Shown here piece by piece: positions 9,401-16,054 of a DNA stretch of 64,000 nucleotides; positions within the stretch are counted from its first letter, which is position 1, and the number at the start of each line of letters is the position of its first letter. The notes under the pieces were generated by a model, which saw only the letters and a list, made by a program, of their open reading frames with translations, was not told the DNA's origin and searched no databases. Position numbers and translations under genes: made by a program. This DNA comes from Micromonospora nigra (lineage in GTDB: Bacteria > Actinomycetota > Actinomycetes > Mycobacteriales > Micromonosporaceae). The stretch is taken from the NCBI RefSeq assembly GCF_900091585.1, contig NZ_FMHT01000003.1, positions 372,001 to 436,000 of the forward strand. The letters run 5' to 3'.

Positions 9401-10113
9401 CCTACTGGCGCAACCAACTACGTGACCTGCCCCAGCAGGGCCGCGGCGGGTCGAAGGCCCCGCTCGAACAGGCGCTCGCCTGGGGGCCCAAGGACGGACG
9501 GCTGCTCACGGTCACACCCGAGGTCGTCCGGCGGTGGGACGAGGCGGCGCGGGAACACCGGTTCAGCCGCTCCAGCTACTTCGTCGCGGCGTACGCCTCC
9601 GCCCTACGCGCCGTCCACCAACAGGACGACATCGGCCTGCTGATGATCGTCGCCAGGCGGGGCAGCCGGATCCTCGACGCGGCGTTCACCACCCGGATCA
9701 ACTCCAACTGCGTACGGGTGCGGTTCCAGCCCGGTCAGGATCTGCTCCAGCACGTCCAGCAGACGATCGACGAGCTGATGGCCGCCCAGGACATCCCGTT
9801 CTCCGAAAGCGCCGCCGACCCGGCCGTCGGCCTGCCCAGCGAGGTGGTCGCCAGCCTGCCCGGCTTCGCTTACCAGGACAACGTGGTGCTGCCGCTGGAA
9901 CTGCCCGGCTGCCGCACCGAGGAGGTCGTCGACCCGTACGCCCGGGAGGTGATGAGCGGGCTGACCGTGGAGGCGATCCCCCGCGACGACGGGGCCCTGC
10001 TGCGCATCACCTTCCGCACCGACCTGCTCCCGGTCAGCTTCGTCGACCAGATCGGTGCTCACATGCTGCGGTTCCTCGAAGCCGGTCCCCCGGCAGCCGC
10101 CCAGGCCGGCTGA
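6415..10113 (+). CDS. NRPS module 2: truncated C - A - PCP - C, mosaic duplicate of module 1
   Basis: 1232 aa; ATG 6415 with the same GGAGG leader as module 1, 102 nt after its stop. Domain order matches: N-terminal C-domain remnant, A domain, carrier Ser754 and a C domain with HHIAFDG at 937-943. There is no thioesterase, reductase or epimerase. The specificity core (residues about 404-508) is clearly different from module 1. A hand-read code is D-V-G-F-T-A-A-V-A-K, sharing D-x-G-F and A-V-A-K with module 1, so the substrates may be related but not identical. The carrier-domain entry, linker and C-domain acceptor side also differ, as expected if the two proteins dock to different partners. 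It converges on the phosphatase gene at 10282. Confidence 0.93.
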   Translation: MSVGFVGAQGVVGGRFDGDGAGGGVDLVGDLRRPVVWPARAATEVRVLEDVPASATMLLAGLVGVLARHTGQDEITIGGPENGVLRVDVTGDPGFGELVDRVTWATAGDNNSSTADSSAGKVRVGLVDGPVTETRPDTVDVDLIVTIATDTTTIRIDYAADGYSPQWIRSLLDQITALTTAGHQAPQTTLSRLPLLGDAEREQLLAWGHGPQQAIPTEPIHDLVLRWARQTPDAIAAIADDTTLTYRELDHRSAALAAYLHTTGIKPGDVVSLALDRSLWTIIATLGILRAGAAYTPMDTTWPPERMRLLLTDNGARIVLTTHHTAPHIPTPDGVTVIALDHHWPTIATHTLTNPPHTTPDTPAFVIYTSGSTGTPKGVTLSHDKLTNFLTWMTNECHINPDSRMLHCCSPVFDVALGEIFTALTSGARVVVCSRDDLLDSRRLTELIAKEQVTHAFCPPTNLASVDPADCPSMACLTLAGEAVPPSMAHRWMSTGVRLVNAYGPAEAAVACSWFDASAGWDGAYVPIGWPMPNRQIRVVDTNLDLVPLGMPGEILITGHGIADGYLHRPELTAERFVTDPHSGQPAYRTGDLARWNATGALEILGRIDHQVKINGIRIELGEIESILTQHPHVNTAVVIRHESHGTTRLIGYVTPRDNHTPTNNTLREHATKHLPPYMVPATIITLDTFPTGNTGKINRNALPEPGTHRPDPGVDYVEPATDREGLVADLFAAVLGIDRVGANDNFFRLGGTSLQSAAVATRIDEATDTVVPVSQIHRTPTPRELAHWLTTAPRRPRPEPEPSAAARSGPVKPVPLTPSVAKCVWLPFELVCPSTWWIEGDLDLRALMAALGDVHQRHEALHARYRRVDPPVALIPPNPGRPQVQLLADATSEHEAMNQLVATVQKPLDYTQGRNWRAALIRERTTNRTLLGIGIHHIAFDGWSHSLLVRDLTHAYTARHHGQPPTWNHPAPTLRQTHDEHTRLRNAADLPTQRTYWRNQLRDLPQQGRGGSKAPLEQALAWGPKDGRLLTVTPEVVRRWDEAAREHRFSRSSYFVAAYASALRAVHQQDDIGLLMIVARRGSRILDAAFTTRINSNCVRVRFQPGQDLLQHVQQTIDELMAAQDIPFSESAADPAVGLPSEVVASLPGFAYQDNVVLPLELPGCRTEEVVDPYAREVMSGLTVEAIPRDDGALLRITFRTDLLPVSFVDQIGAHMLRFLEAGPPAAAQAG

Positions 10114-10130
10114 CCGGGACCCGGACGCGT

Positions 10131-10233
10131 CGGCAGGGAACCCCGACGGGCCGGGGGCGCCCTGCCGAGACCGGCTTGCCCTGCCGACATCGCGGGTGCC
10201 CTGCCGGCCCAGGGGCGCCCTGCCGAGACCGGC
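10131..10233 (+). repeat. Short tandem repeats (CCCTGCCG, 19-20 bp period) between convergent genes
   Basis: CCCTGCCG starts at 10160, 10179, 10199 and 10218, a 19-20 bp period. The first and last lie in a 22-bp direct repeat (10154-10175 and 10212-10233). An inverted copy, CGGCAGGG, is at 10131-10138 and can pair with any of the four. The position between NRPS2 and the convergent phosphatase gene suits a bidirectional terminator. Confidence 0.6.
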
Positions 10234-10281
10234 GCGTCACGTACACGCGGATGGGCCCGTCGCGGTGCCGCCCGGTGGAAC

Positions 10282-10977
10282 TCAGCGGACGAGGACCGCC
10301 GGGCAGTGGGCGAGCAGGTCGTTCGGAGCGTGCGCGACCAGGTCGGGACCGGCGGCGAGCAGGGCGGTGACGTCGCCGCCGTGCCACGTGGTCGCGACCG
10401 TGGTGGCTCCGGCGTCCCGACCACTGAGCAGGTCGATCACCGCGTCACCGACCATCATGGCCTGGCCCGGCGCGACGCCGAGGTGGCCGAGGGCCTGGAG
10501 CACGATGTCGGGGGCCGGCTTGGGCCGGGGCACCTCGTCGGAGCCGATCACCCGGTCGAACAGGCCCAGCACGCCGAGCGTGTCGAGCAGTGAGCGGGCC
10601 CGGGGGCCGCTCTTGCCGGTGGCGATGGCCATCCGCACGCCCCGGGACCGCAGCGTCTCCAGGGTCTCCCGCACACCGGGGAAGAGCGGCACGAGGTGCG
10701 CCATCCGGTAGCTCTCCCGGACGAACGGCTCCTCCATCTCCAGCGGTAGTCCCATCAGCCGCATGATGTCCGGGAAGTATCGGCCCATGTGCCGGTTGTA
10801 CTCCTCGAACGGGGCGGGCCCGTCGCCCACGACCTCGGCGTACGCGATGCTGAACGCCTCGCGCATGACGGCCGAGCTGTCGACCACGACACCGTCGAGG
10901 TCGAACACGACCGCGCGGACCGGACCCCGGCCTGCGGCCGGTGGGGACACGTCGACGCTGGACGGTGATTGGCTCAT
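10282..10977 (-). CDS. HAD-family sugar phosphatase, RifM-like
   Basis: 231 aa from ATG 10977 (GGGAGC just upstream). HAD motifs are clear: VVFDLDGVVVDS (nucleophile and acid Asp pair) near residue 25, IATGKSGPRAR, and MVGDAVIDLLSGRDAG. It is the third gene of a minus-strand set AHBA synthase - oxidoreductase - phosphatase, the same order as rifK-rifL-rifM, and 37 nt separate it from the oxidoreductase. In rifamycin-type clusters this phosphatase is assigned to the UDP-kanosamine/kanosamine step of the aminoshikimate pathway; the role here is inferred from that context. Confidence 0.88.
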   Translation of the reverse strand: MSQSPSSVDVSPPAAGRGPVRAVVFDLDGVVVDSSAVMREAFSIAYAEVVGDGPAPFEEYNRHMGRYFPDIMRLMGLPLEMEEPFVRESYRMAHLVPLFPGVRETLETLRSRGVRMAIATGKSGPRARSLLDTLGVLGLFDRVIGSDEVPRPKPAPDIVLQALGHLGVAPGQAMMVGDAVIDLLSGRDAGATTVATTWHGGDVTALLAAGPDLVAHAPNDLLAHCPAVLVR

Positions 10978-11014
10978 GGCTGCTCCCCGGAGCGAGTGAG
11001 GTCGCCGGTGGTTC

Positions 11015-12142
11015 TCACCGGTCGCGATGGCCCGCCAGTGCATGCTGCCGCCGCGGCTCGGTGGGCCGGGCGGAGTCGTAGACGCGTTCGATGACGCCGA
11101 TGGTCCGGCGTGCCTCCGCGGCGGCTGCTCCCCGACTGTCCGGGTCGGCGAGCAGTGCCGGCAGGGCGTCGAGTTGGCGGTCGTACTCGGCGCCGACCGG
11201 CTCGTCGGGCAACGGCAGCCGGACGGTTTCGCCGTCGCGGGTGCGGGTGAGCACCGGCGTCGGTTCCCGGTTCGGGCTGAAGCCGAACGTGCAGCGCAGG
11301 GTCGCCGACCCGGCCACACCCTGGACGGTGATCGTGGTGCGGTCCCGCGCCTCGTGCGACGCCCAGCAGGCGTGTACGGCGACGGACGCGCCATCGGCGG
11401 TGAGCAGGAATCCCCGCGCGGTGTCCTCGACGTCGCCGCGGGTCCGGCCGTCGGTCGTGGCGTCACTGCGCCAGGCCGCCTGGGCGGCGCTGTCGTTGAC
11501 GAAGTCGTCGGAGACACTGCCCACGGCGTGCACGATCCGGGTCGGGCCGAGCAGCGGCAGCGCCGTGTCGAGCAGGTGCCAGCCGAGGTCGACGAGGGCA
11601 CCACCGCCGGCCAGGTCGCGGCGGGTGAACCAGCCGCCCGCGTCGGGCACCCCCCGGGCGCGGACCCAGGCGACGTCGACGTGACGGATCGGACCCAGCT
11701 CGGCGGCCACGTCGACGAGCGCGCGGACGTCGGCCCGCCAGCGGGCGGCGCTACCGGCCAGCAGCACCGCGCCGCCGGCGCGTTCCGCGGTGGCGAGCAG
11801 GTCCGCCTCGGCGGTGGTCAGGCAGACCGGCTTCTCCAGGAACACCGGCACGCCCCGGCGCAGCAGCCGGGCCGCCACGGCGGTGTGCAGGTGGTTGGGC
11901 ACGGCCACGACCACGAGGTCGGCCGCGTCGGCGGGCAGGTCGTCGATGTCGGCGTACGCGGCGGGCACGGCGTGGATCGCGCGGGCCCGGTCGCGGACCG
12001 CCGCCTGCGGATCGACCAGCGCCGTCACCTGGAAGGCCGGGTGCGCGGCGAGCCGCGGCAGCCAGATCTCCCGGCCGGCCCAGCCGAGACCGACCACGGC
12101 GGTCCGGACCGGGGATGCGCCGGCCGCAGGGGCAGTGGTCAT
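11015..12142 (-). CDS. Gfo/Idh/MocA oxidoreductase, RifL-like
   Basis: 375 aa. An N-terminal Rossmann fold (TAVVGLGWAGREIW, about 12-25) is followed by the family signature FLEKPVCLT with the catalytic Lys and a C-terminal alpha/beta domain with GGGALVDLGWHLLD. The ATG at 12142 overlaps the AHBA synthase stop by 4 nt, so the two are translationally coupled. RifL-type enzymes oxidise UDP-glucose at C3 so that AHBA synthase can transaminate the 3-keto sugar to UDP-kanosamine. That role is inferred from family and gene order. Confidence 0.9.
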   Translation of the reverse strand: MTTAPAAGASPVRTAVVGLGWAGREIWLPRLAAHPAFQVTALVDPQAAVRDRARAIHAVPAAYADIDDLPADAADLVVVAVPNHLHTAVAARLLRRGVPVFLEKPVCLTTAEADLLATAERAGGAVLLAGSAARWRADVRALVDVAAELGPIRHVDVAWVRARGVPDAGGWFTRRDLAGGGALVDLGWHLLDTALPLLGPTRIVHAVGSVSDDFVNDSAAQAAWRSDATTDGRTRGDVEDTARGFLLTADGASVAVHACWASHEARDRTTITVQGVAGSATLRCTFGFSPNREPTPVLTRTRDGETVRLPLPDEPVGAEYDRQLDALPALLADPDSRGAAAAEARRTIGVIERVYDSARPTEPRRQHALAGHRDR

Positions 12143-13302
12143 CCGGCGAGGACGTCGGTGAGCACGGCGGCGATGTCGTGCATCTGCTGTTCGGTGCCGA
12201 GCAGGGTGCGGTGGTGCAACCAGACGCAGTCGGAGTGGATCTGCTCCACGTTGGGGCAGCGGGCCGCGATCTGGTCGACGGTCTCGTCAGGTGCCCCGGC
12301 CTCCCAGAAGCCGTCGCAGCGGTAGATGGCCCGGAAGGCCACGAAGGCCGGCACCCCACGGGCGATGAGGGCGTCCACCACGGCGCGGCGACGCTGCACG
12401 GTGATGCCGGGGATACGGAACATGGCCATGTAGTGGGGGTTACGGTCGCCGCGCTCGTCGCGGCCCTGCGGCACCACGCCCGGGATCTCGGCGAGCAGGC
12501 TGGCCAGCAGCGGCCACCGTTGTTCGCGGACCGCGATCTGGGCGTCGAGCCGGGTCAGTTGGGCGCGCAGCACGGCGGCGCTGAACTCGTTCATCCGGTA
12601 GTTCGACCCGCTGGTGCGGTGCAGGTAGTCCCGGTCGGTGCGGGGCCGGCCGCAGCTGTGCACCAGGAAGGCGCGTTCGAGCAGTTCCGCGTCGGGGAAG
12701 AGCACCGCGCCGCCCTCACCGGCGGTCATCAGCTTGCCGTTCTGGAAGCTGAACGCGGCTACGGAGCCCAGTTCGCCGACCCGCCGACCCTGCCACTGCG
12801 CGCCGTGGGCGTGCGCAGCGTCCTGGAGCAGCGCCACCCCGGCGTCGGCGGCGACCTTGTCCAGCGCGTCCATGTCGGCGAACTGGCCGGCCATGTGCAC
12901 CGGCATGATCACCTTGGTGCGGTCGGTGATGGCGGCGGCGACCGCGGCCGGATCGACACAGTACGTGTCGAGGTCGACGTCGACGGGCACGGCAACGGCA
13001 CCGAGGCGCTGGGCGGCCAGCGACGACGAGATGAAGGTGAACGCCGGGACGATCACCTCGGTGCCCGGTCCGACGCCGAGCACCTCCAGGGCGACCTCCA
13101 GGGCGTGCGTGCCGTTGGTGACGGCGAGGGCGTGCGGACTGCCGTGGTAGGCCCCGAACTCGGCCTCGAAGGTGTCCACCTCGTTGCCGCCGACCCGCCA
13201 CCACTGGCCCTGGTCGAGAGCGCGGATCAGACCGGCCCGCTCCTCGTCGCCGAACTGCGGCCACTCGGGGAACTCCGGCACCGTCGACGGCTCACCACTC
13301 AT
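12139..13302 (-). CDS. AHBA synthase (RifK-like PLP enzyme)
   Basis: 387 aa from ATG 13302; the longer frame to 13479 has no ribosome site. It is very close to RifK throughout: a start PEFPEWPQF, VTNGTHALE, VIVPAFTFISSS, and SFQNGKLMTAGEGG carrying the PLP lysine. The C-terminal CPNVEQIHSDCVWLHH region is also characteristic. AHBA synthase aromatises 5-deoxy-5-amino-3-dehydroshikimate to 3-amino-5-hydroxybenzoate and is thought to act also as the UDP-3-keto-glucose aminotransferase together with the neighbouring oxidoreductase. It is the marker gene that identifies this cluster. Confidence 0.95.
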   Translation of the reverse strand: MSGEPSTVPEFPEWPQFGDEERAGLIRALDQGQWWRVGGNEVDTFEAEFGAYHGSPHALAVTNGTHALEVALEVLGVGPGTEVIVPAFTFISSSLAAQRLGAVAVPVDVDLDTYCVDPAAVAAAITDRTKVIMPVHMAGQFADMDALDKVAADAGVALLQDAAHAHGAQWQGRRVGELGSVAAFSFQNGKLMTAGEGGAVLFPDAELLERAFLVHSCGRPRTDRDYLHRTSGSNYRMNEFSAAVLRAQLTRLDAQIAVREQRWPLLASLLAEIPGVVPQGRDERGDRNPHYMAMFRIPGITVQRRRAVVDALIARGVPAFVAFRAIYRCDGFWEAGAPDETVDQIAARCPNVEQIHSDCVWLHHRTLLGTEQQMHDIAAVLTDVLAG

Positions 13303-13481
13303 GACTTCCACATCCCAATCCAGGAGGACCAGCGGTCTGGCTGTCCCGCGGCTGCGCGCCGTCCCGCGGGCGCCGGGTGGGACCCGGGCCGCTCGGTCGG
13401 GTTCGAGGCGGACGCCGTCGCCGATCACGGCGAGTGCACTGCTCGCGATGGACGCTAACGGACCCGGCAGGCCGCTCACCT

Positions 13482-13580
13482 CCCCTAACAGCCCCTACCC
13501 AACCCTTAGCCGGGTGCCGGCCGACCCGGGTGGGCGGGCGGCCCGGTGCCGCGCCCCTAGCGGCCCCTAACCACCCCTTA
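13482..13580. promoter_or_regulatory. Two triplets of phased CCCCTA/CCCTTA repeats between AHBA synthase and amino-DHQ dehydratase
   Basis: In the 378-bp divergent gap 13303-13680, CCCCTA occurs at 13482 and 13492, then CCCTTA at 13503; a second set has CCCCTA at 13554 and 13564 and CCCCTTA at 13574. Spacing inside each set is 10-11 bp (one helix turn) and the two sets are 72 bp apart. Both are followed by GCCGG. This is the layout of multi-subunit activator sites such as SARP direct repeats; the motif matches TAGGGG at 2441-2500. No other gene is seen in the gap. Confidence 0.6.
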
Positions 13581-13680
13581 GCCGGGCCGGCGACCCGAAC
13601 GACGGCCTGCGCGCCTGGGCGATACTGTCGACACTGTCGTCGGTTCCGTCGCGGACGGGGCCGCTCCCGTGAGGTGAACC

Positions 13681-14112
13681 GTGTCCGACGTGCTCCTGTT
13701 GAACGGCCCGAACCTGGGCATCCTCGGTCGGCGGCAGCCGGAGATCTACGGCACCGACACCCTTGAGGACGTCGAGCGGGCGGTCGCCGAGGAGGTCTCG
13801 GCGCGCGGCTGGCGGGTCGTCGCGGAGCAGCACGACTGTGAGTGCGGGCTGATCCGCGCCGTGCAGGACAACTACGACAGTGTGGGCGCGATCGTCAATC
13901 CCGGTGCGCTGATGATCGCCGGGTGGGGGCTGCGGGACGCGCTGGCGAACTACCCCCGGCCGTGGCTCGAGGTCCACCTGTCCAACGTCTGGGCCCGGGA
14001 GAGCTTCCGGCACGAGTCGGTCCTCGCCCCGCTCGCCAGCGGCTTGATCGCCGGACTTGGTGCGCTGGGCTACCGGCTGGCCGCCCGCGCCCTGGTGAAC
14101 ACCGTCGAATGA
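13681..14112 (+). CDS. Type II dehydroquinase-like amino-DHQ dehydratase (RifJ-like)
   Basis: 143 aa, GTG start with AGGTG upstream; normal length for type II dehydroquinases. LLNGPNLGILGRRQPEIYG holds the active-site Asn and Arg and the flexible-loop Tyr. At the position where ordinary enzymes have N-x-GAxTHTS with a substrate-binding Thr/His, this protein has NPGALMIAGWGLRDAL. I recall similar replacement in AHBA-cluster enzymes, which act on the 5-amino substrate; this needs an alignment. It is the first gene of the plus-strand AHBA operon. Confidence 0.9.
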   Translation: MSDVLLLNGPNLGILGRRQPEIYGTDTLEDVERAVAEEVSARGWRVVAEQHDCECGLIRAVQDNYDSVGAIVNPGALMIAGWGLRDALANYPRPWLEVHLSNVWARESFRHESVLAPLASGLIAGLGALGYRLAARALVNTVE

Positions 14113-14185
14113 GCGGCCCACCGAGAGGGATCGACAGCCTTCGGTACGGTCGTCGGCACCTCAGCCACTACACGAAGGACACTCC

Positions 14186-14539
14186 GTGCGCATCGCCATC
14201 ATCACGCTGACCGTCATCCTCGCCTCGGTGTTCCTGGCCGTGGCCGTTCCGAAGCTCACCGGCCAGGCGCAGATGCGTGACCGGATGTCCCATCTCGGCG
14301 TCTCCGCCGGCCTCACCCGGCTGCTCGGTGTGCTGGAGATCGCCGCCGTGGTCGGCCTGCTGCTCGGCCTGCTCTGGTGGCCGGTCGGAGTCGCCGCCGC
14401 GATCGGCGTGACCCTGCAGATGATCGGTGCGGTCGTCTACCACGCCCGCGCCAGGGACCCGTTGCCGGTGACCCTGGTGCCGCTGGCCTTCGCCCTTGCC
14501 GCGGCCGCGCTCGCCGTCCTGCACGTGGCGAACGGCTGA
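14186..14539 (+). CDS. DoxX-like integral membrane protein
   Basis: 117 aa, GTG start 7-8 nt after GAAGGA. Four hydrophobic segments (about 3-20, 44-62, 66-86, 95-114) with the DoxX-type LTGQAQMRDRMSHLGVS loop after the first helix. DoxX proteins are poorly understood small membrane proteins often found with redox enzymes. It lies inside the AHBA operon between the dehydratase and the kinase, so a link to quinone redox, membrane insertion or product export is possible. It is not part of the classical rif AHBA set. Confidence 0.8.
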   Translation: MRIAIITLTVILASVFLAVAVPKLTGQAQMRDRMSHLGVSAGLTRLLGVLEIAAVVGLLLGLLWWPVGVAAAIGVTLQMIGAVVYHARARDPLPVTLVPLAFALAAAALAVLHVANG

Positions 14540-14543
14540 CCGG

Positions 14544-15497
14544 GTGCCGGCCACGCGGGGTGCCGCCGTGGGCGTGCTCGGTGTCGACGTCGGCGGCACC
14601 AAGGTCGCGCTGCGGGCGGAGGCGGCCGGCCGGCCGGCGTACGAACGGACGTTCCGCTGGCCGGCGGGCGGCACTCTGGATGCCGACCTGGCGGCCCTGC
14701 ACGCCGAGCTGACGGCGCTGCGCGCGGCGTGGGGTCCGGTGCACGCGGTCGGCGTCGCCATGCCTGCGTCGACCGACGTCGCCGGCACCGTGACGACCTG
14801 GCCGGGCCGGCCGAGCTGGACCGGCCTGGACCTTGCCGGGACGCTGCGGCGGCTGGTCCCCGACTGCCCGGCGGCGTACGCCGACGACGGTGACCTCGCC
14901 GCGCTCGCCGAGGCCCGGCACGCCTGCCGGGACAACCTGGTCTACCTGGGTGTGGGCACCGGGGTCGGCGGCGGTGTGGTGCTGGATGGTCGGCTCGTGC
15001 CGGGCCGCGCGTCCGCGGAGGTCGGTCATGTCGTCGTCGACCTCGACGGCACGGTGTGCGACTGCGGCCGTACCGGCTGCCTCCAGTCGATCGCCTCGGG
15101 TCCGGCCACCCTGCGTCGCGCCGCTCACGCCCGAGGGCGGGAGGTGACCTTCGACGACCTGCGGACCGGGCTGCGCGACGGCCGGCCGTGGGCGGTCGAC
15201 GCGGTCCATGACAGCGGCGTCGCGCTGGCGACGGCCGTGGTGAGCCTCGGCGAGCTGCTGGCCCCGACGACGGCGGTCCTGGGCGGTGGCTTCGCCAGCG
15301 GGCTGCCCGGCTTCGTCGACCTGGTCGGGCAGGCGGCACGCCGGGCCGGCCGCCCCGGGCGGCCCGCGCCGGTGGTGCAGGCCGCCGCCCTCGGCGGGCT
15401 GTCGTCGCTGCACGGCGCCCTCTGGCTGGCCCGTGACCTCGCCACCGGAACCGCCGGTGACCGATCCGACCCCACAGCGGAGGAGACTCCACGATGA
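14544..15497 (+). CDS. ROK-family kinase, kanosamine 6-kinase (RifN-like)
   Basis: 317 aa from GTG 14544; GTGs at 14568 and 14574 are also possible, and no clear ribosome site decides. The phosphate loop LGVDVGGTKVAL opens the protein. GVGTGVGGGVVLDG and the ROK zinc segment EVGHVVVD...CDCGRTGCLQS follow. The usual Glu after the last Cys of the zinc motif is replaced (LQS). Rifamycin-type RifN phosphorylates kanosamine at O6, feeding the amino-DAHP pathway. The stop overlaps the next start by 4 nt. Confidence 0.88.
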   Translation: MPATRGAAVGVLGVDVGGTKVALRAEAAGRPAYERTFRWPAGGTLDADLAALHAELTALRAAWGPVHAVGVAMPASTDVAGTVTTWPGRPSWTGLDLAGTLRRLVPDCPAAYADDGDLAALAEARHACRDNLVYLGVGTGVGGGVVLDGRLVPGRASAEVGHVVVDLDGTVCDCGRTGCLQSIASGPATLRRAAHARGREVTFDDLRTGLRDGRPWAVDAVHDSGVALATAVVSLGELLAPTTAVLGGGFASGLPGFVDLVGQAARRAGRPGRPAPVVQAAALGGLSSLHGALWLARDLATGTAGDRSDPTAEETPR

Positions 15498-16054
15498 TCA
15501 GAATCGGCGTCATCGCCGGCAGCACCCGCCCCGGCCGCAAGTCCGACGCCGTGGCCCGGTGGGTGCGCGACATCGCCGCCAAACGGGACGACGCCACGGC
15601 GGAACTGGTCGACCTGCGCGATCACCGCCTGCCGCACCTCGACTCGCCGCTGCCACCGTCGATCGGTCCGTCCACGAACCCCACGGTCCGCCGGTGGGCG
15701 GGCACCATCGCCGCCCTCGACGCGTTCGTCTTCGTGACCCCGGAGTACAACCACTCGATCCCCGGCGTGCTCAAGGACGCCGTCGACTACCTCTACCAGG
15801 AGTGGCACAACAAGTCCGCCGGCCTGGTCAGTTACGGCATGCACGGCGGCACCCGCGCCGCCGAGCACCTGCGGCTGGTGCTCGCCCAGGTGGAGGTGGC
15901 CGACGTCCGCTCGCAGGTGGCGCTGTCCCTGCACACCGATTTCGTGGCGTTCCGCGACTTCCGGCCCGCCGCCCACCAGGAGGCGGCGGTGTCGGCCATG
16001 CTCGACCAGGTCGTGGCGTGGGGTCGGGCGCTGCGCGGGCTACGCCGGCCGTGA
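15494..16054 (+). CDS. NADPH-dependent FMN/quinone reductase
   Basis: 186 aa, ATG start with GGAGGAGA upstream. Flavodoxin-like fold: IGVIAGSTRPGRKSDAV (FMN phosphate loop) and TPEYNHSIPGVLKDAVDYL, the hallmark of the chromate/azo/quinone reductase family. It overlaps both neighbours by 4 nt and so belongs to the AHBA operon. In rifamycin-like clusters no such gene is required for AHBA itself, so I infer a tailoring job, for instance reduction of an aminoquinone made from AHBA or supply of reduced flavin. Confidence 0.88.
   Translation: MIRIGVIAGSTRPGRKSDAVARWVRDIAAKRDDATAELVDLRDHRLPHLDSPLPPSIGPSTNPTVRRWAGTIAALDAFVFVTPEYNHSIPGVLKDAVDYLYQEWHNKSAGLVSYGMHGGTRAAEHLRLVLAQVEVADVRSQVALSLHTDFVAFRDFRPAAHQEAAVSAMLDQVVAWGRALRGLRRP

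Noticed and set aside
12115..13458. Plus-strand frame of 447 codons opposite AHBA synthase
   Set aside because: Shadow of a highly conserved minus-strand enzyme; no motif in the plus frame.
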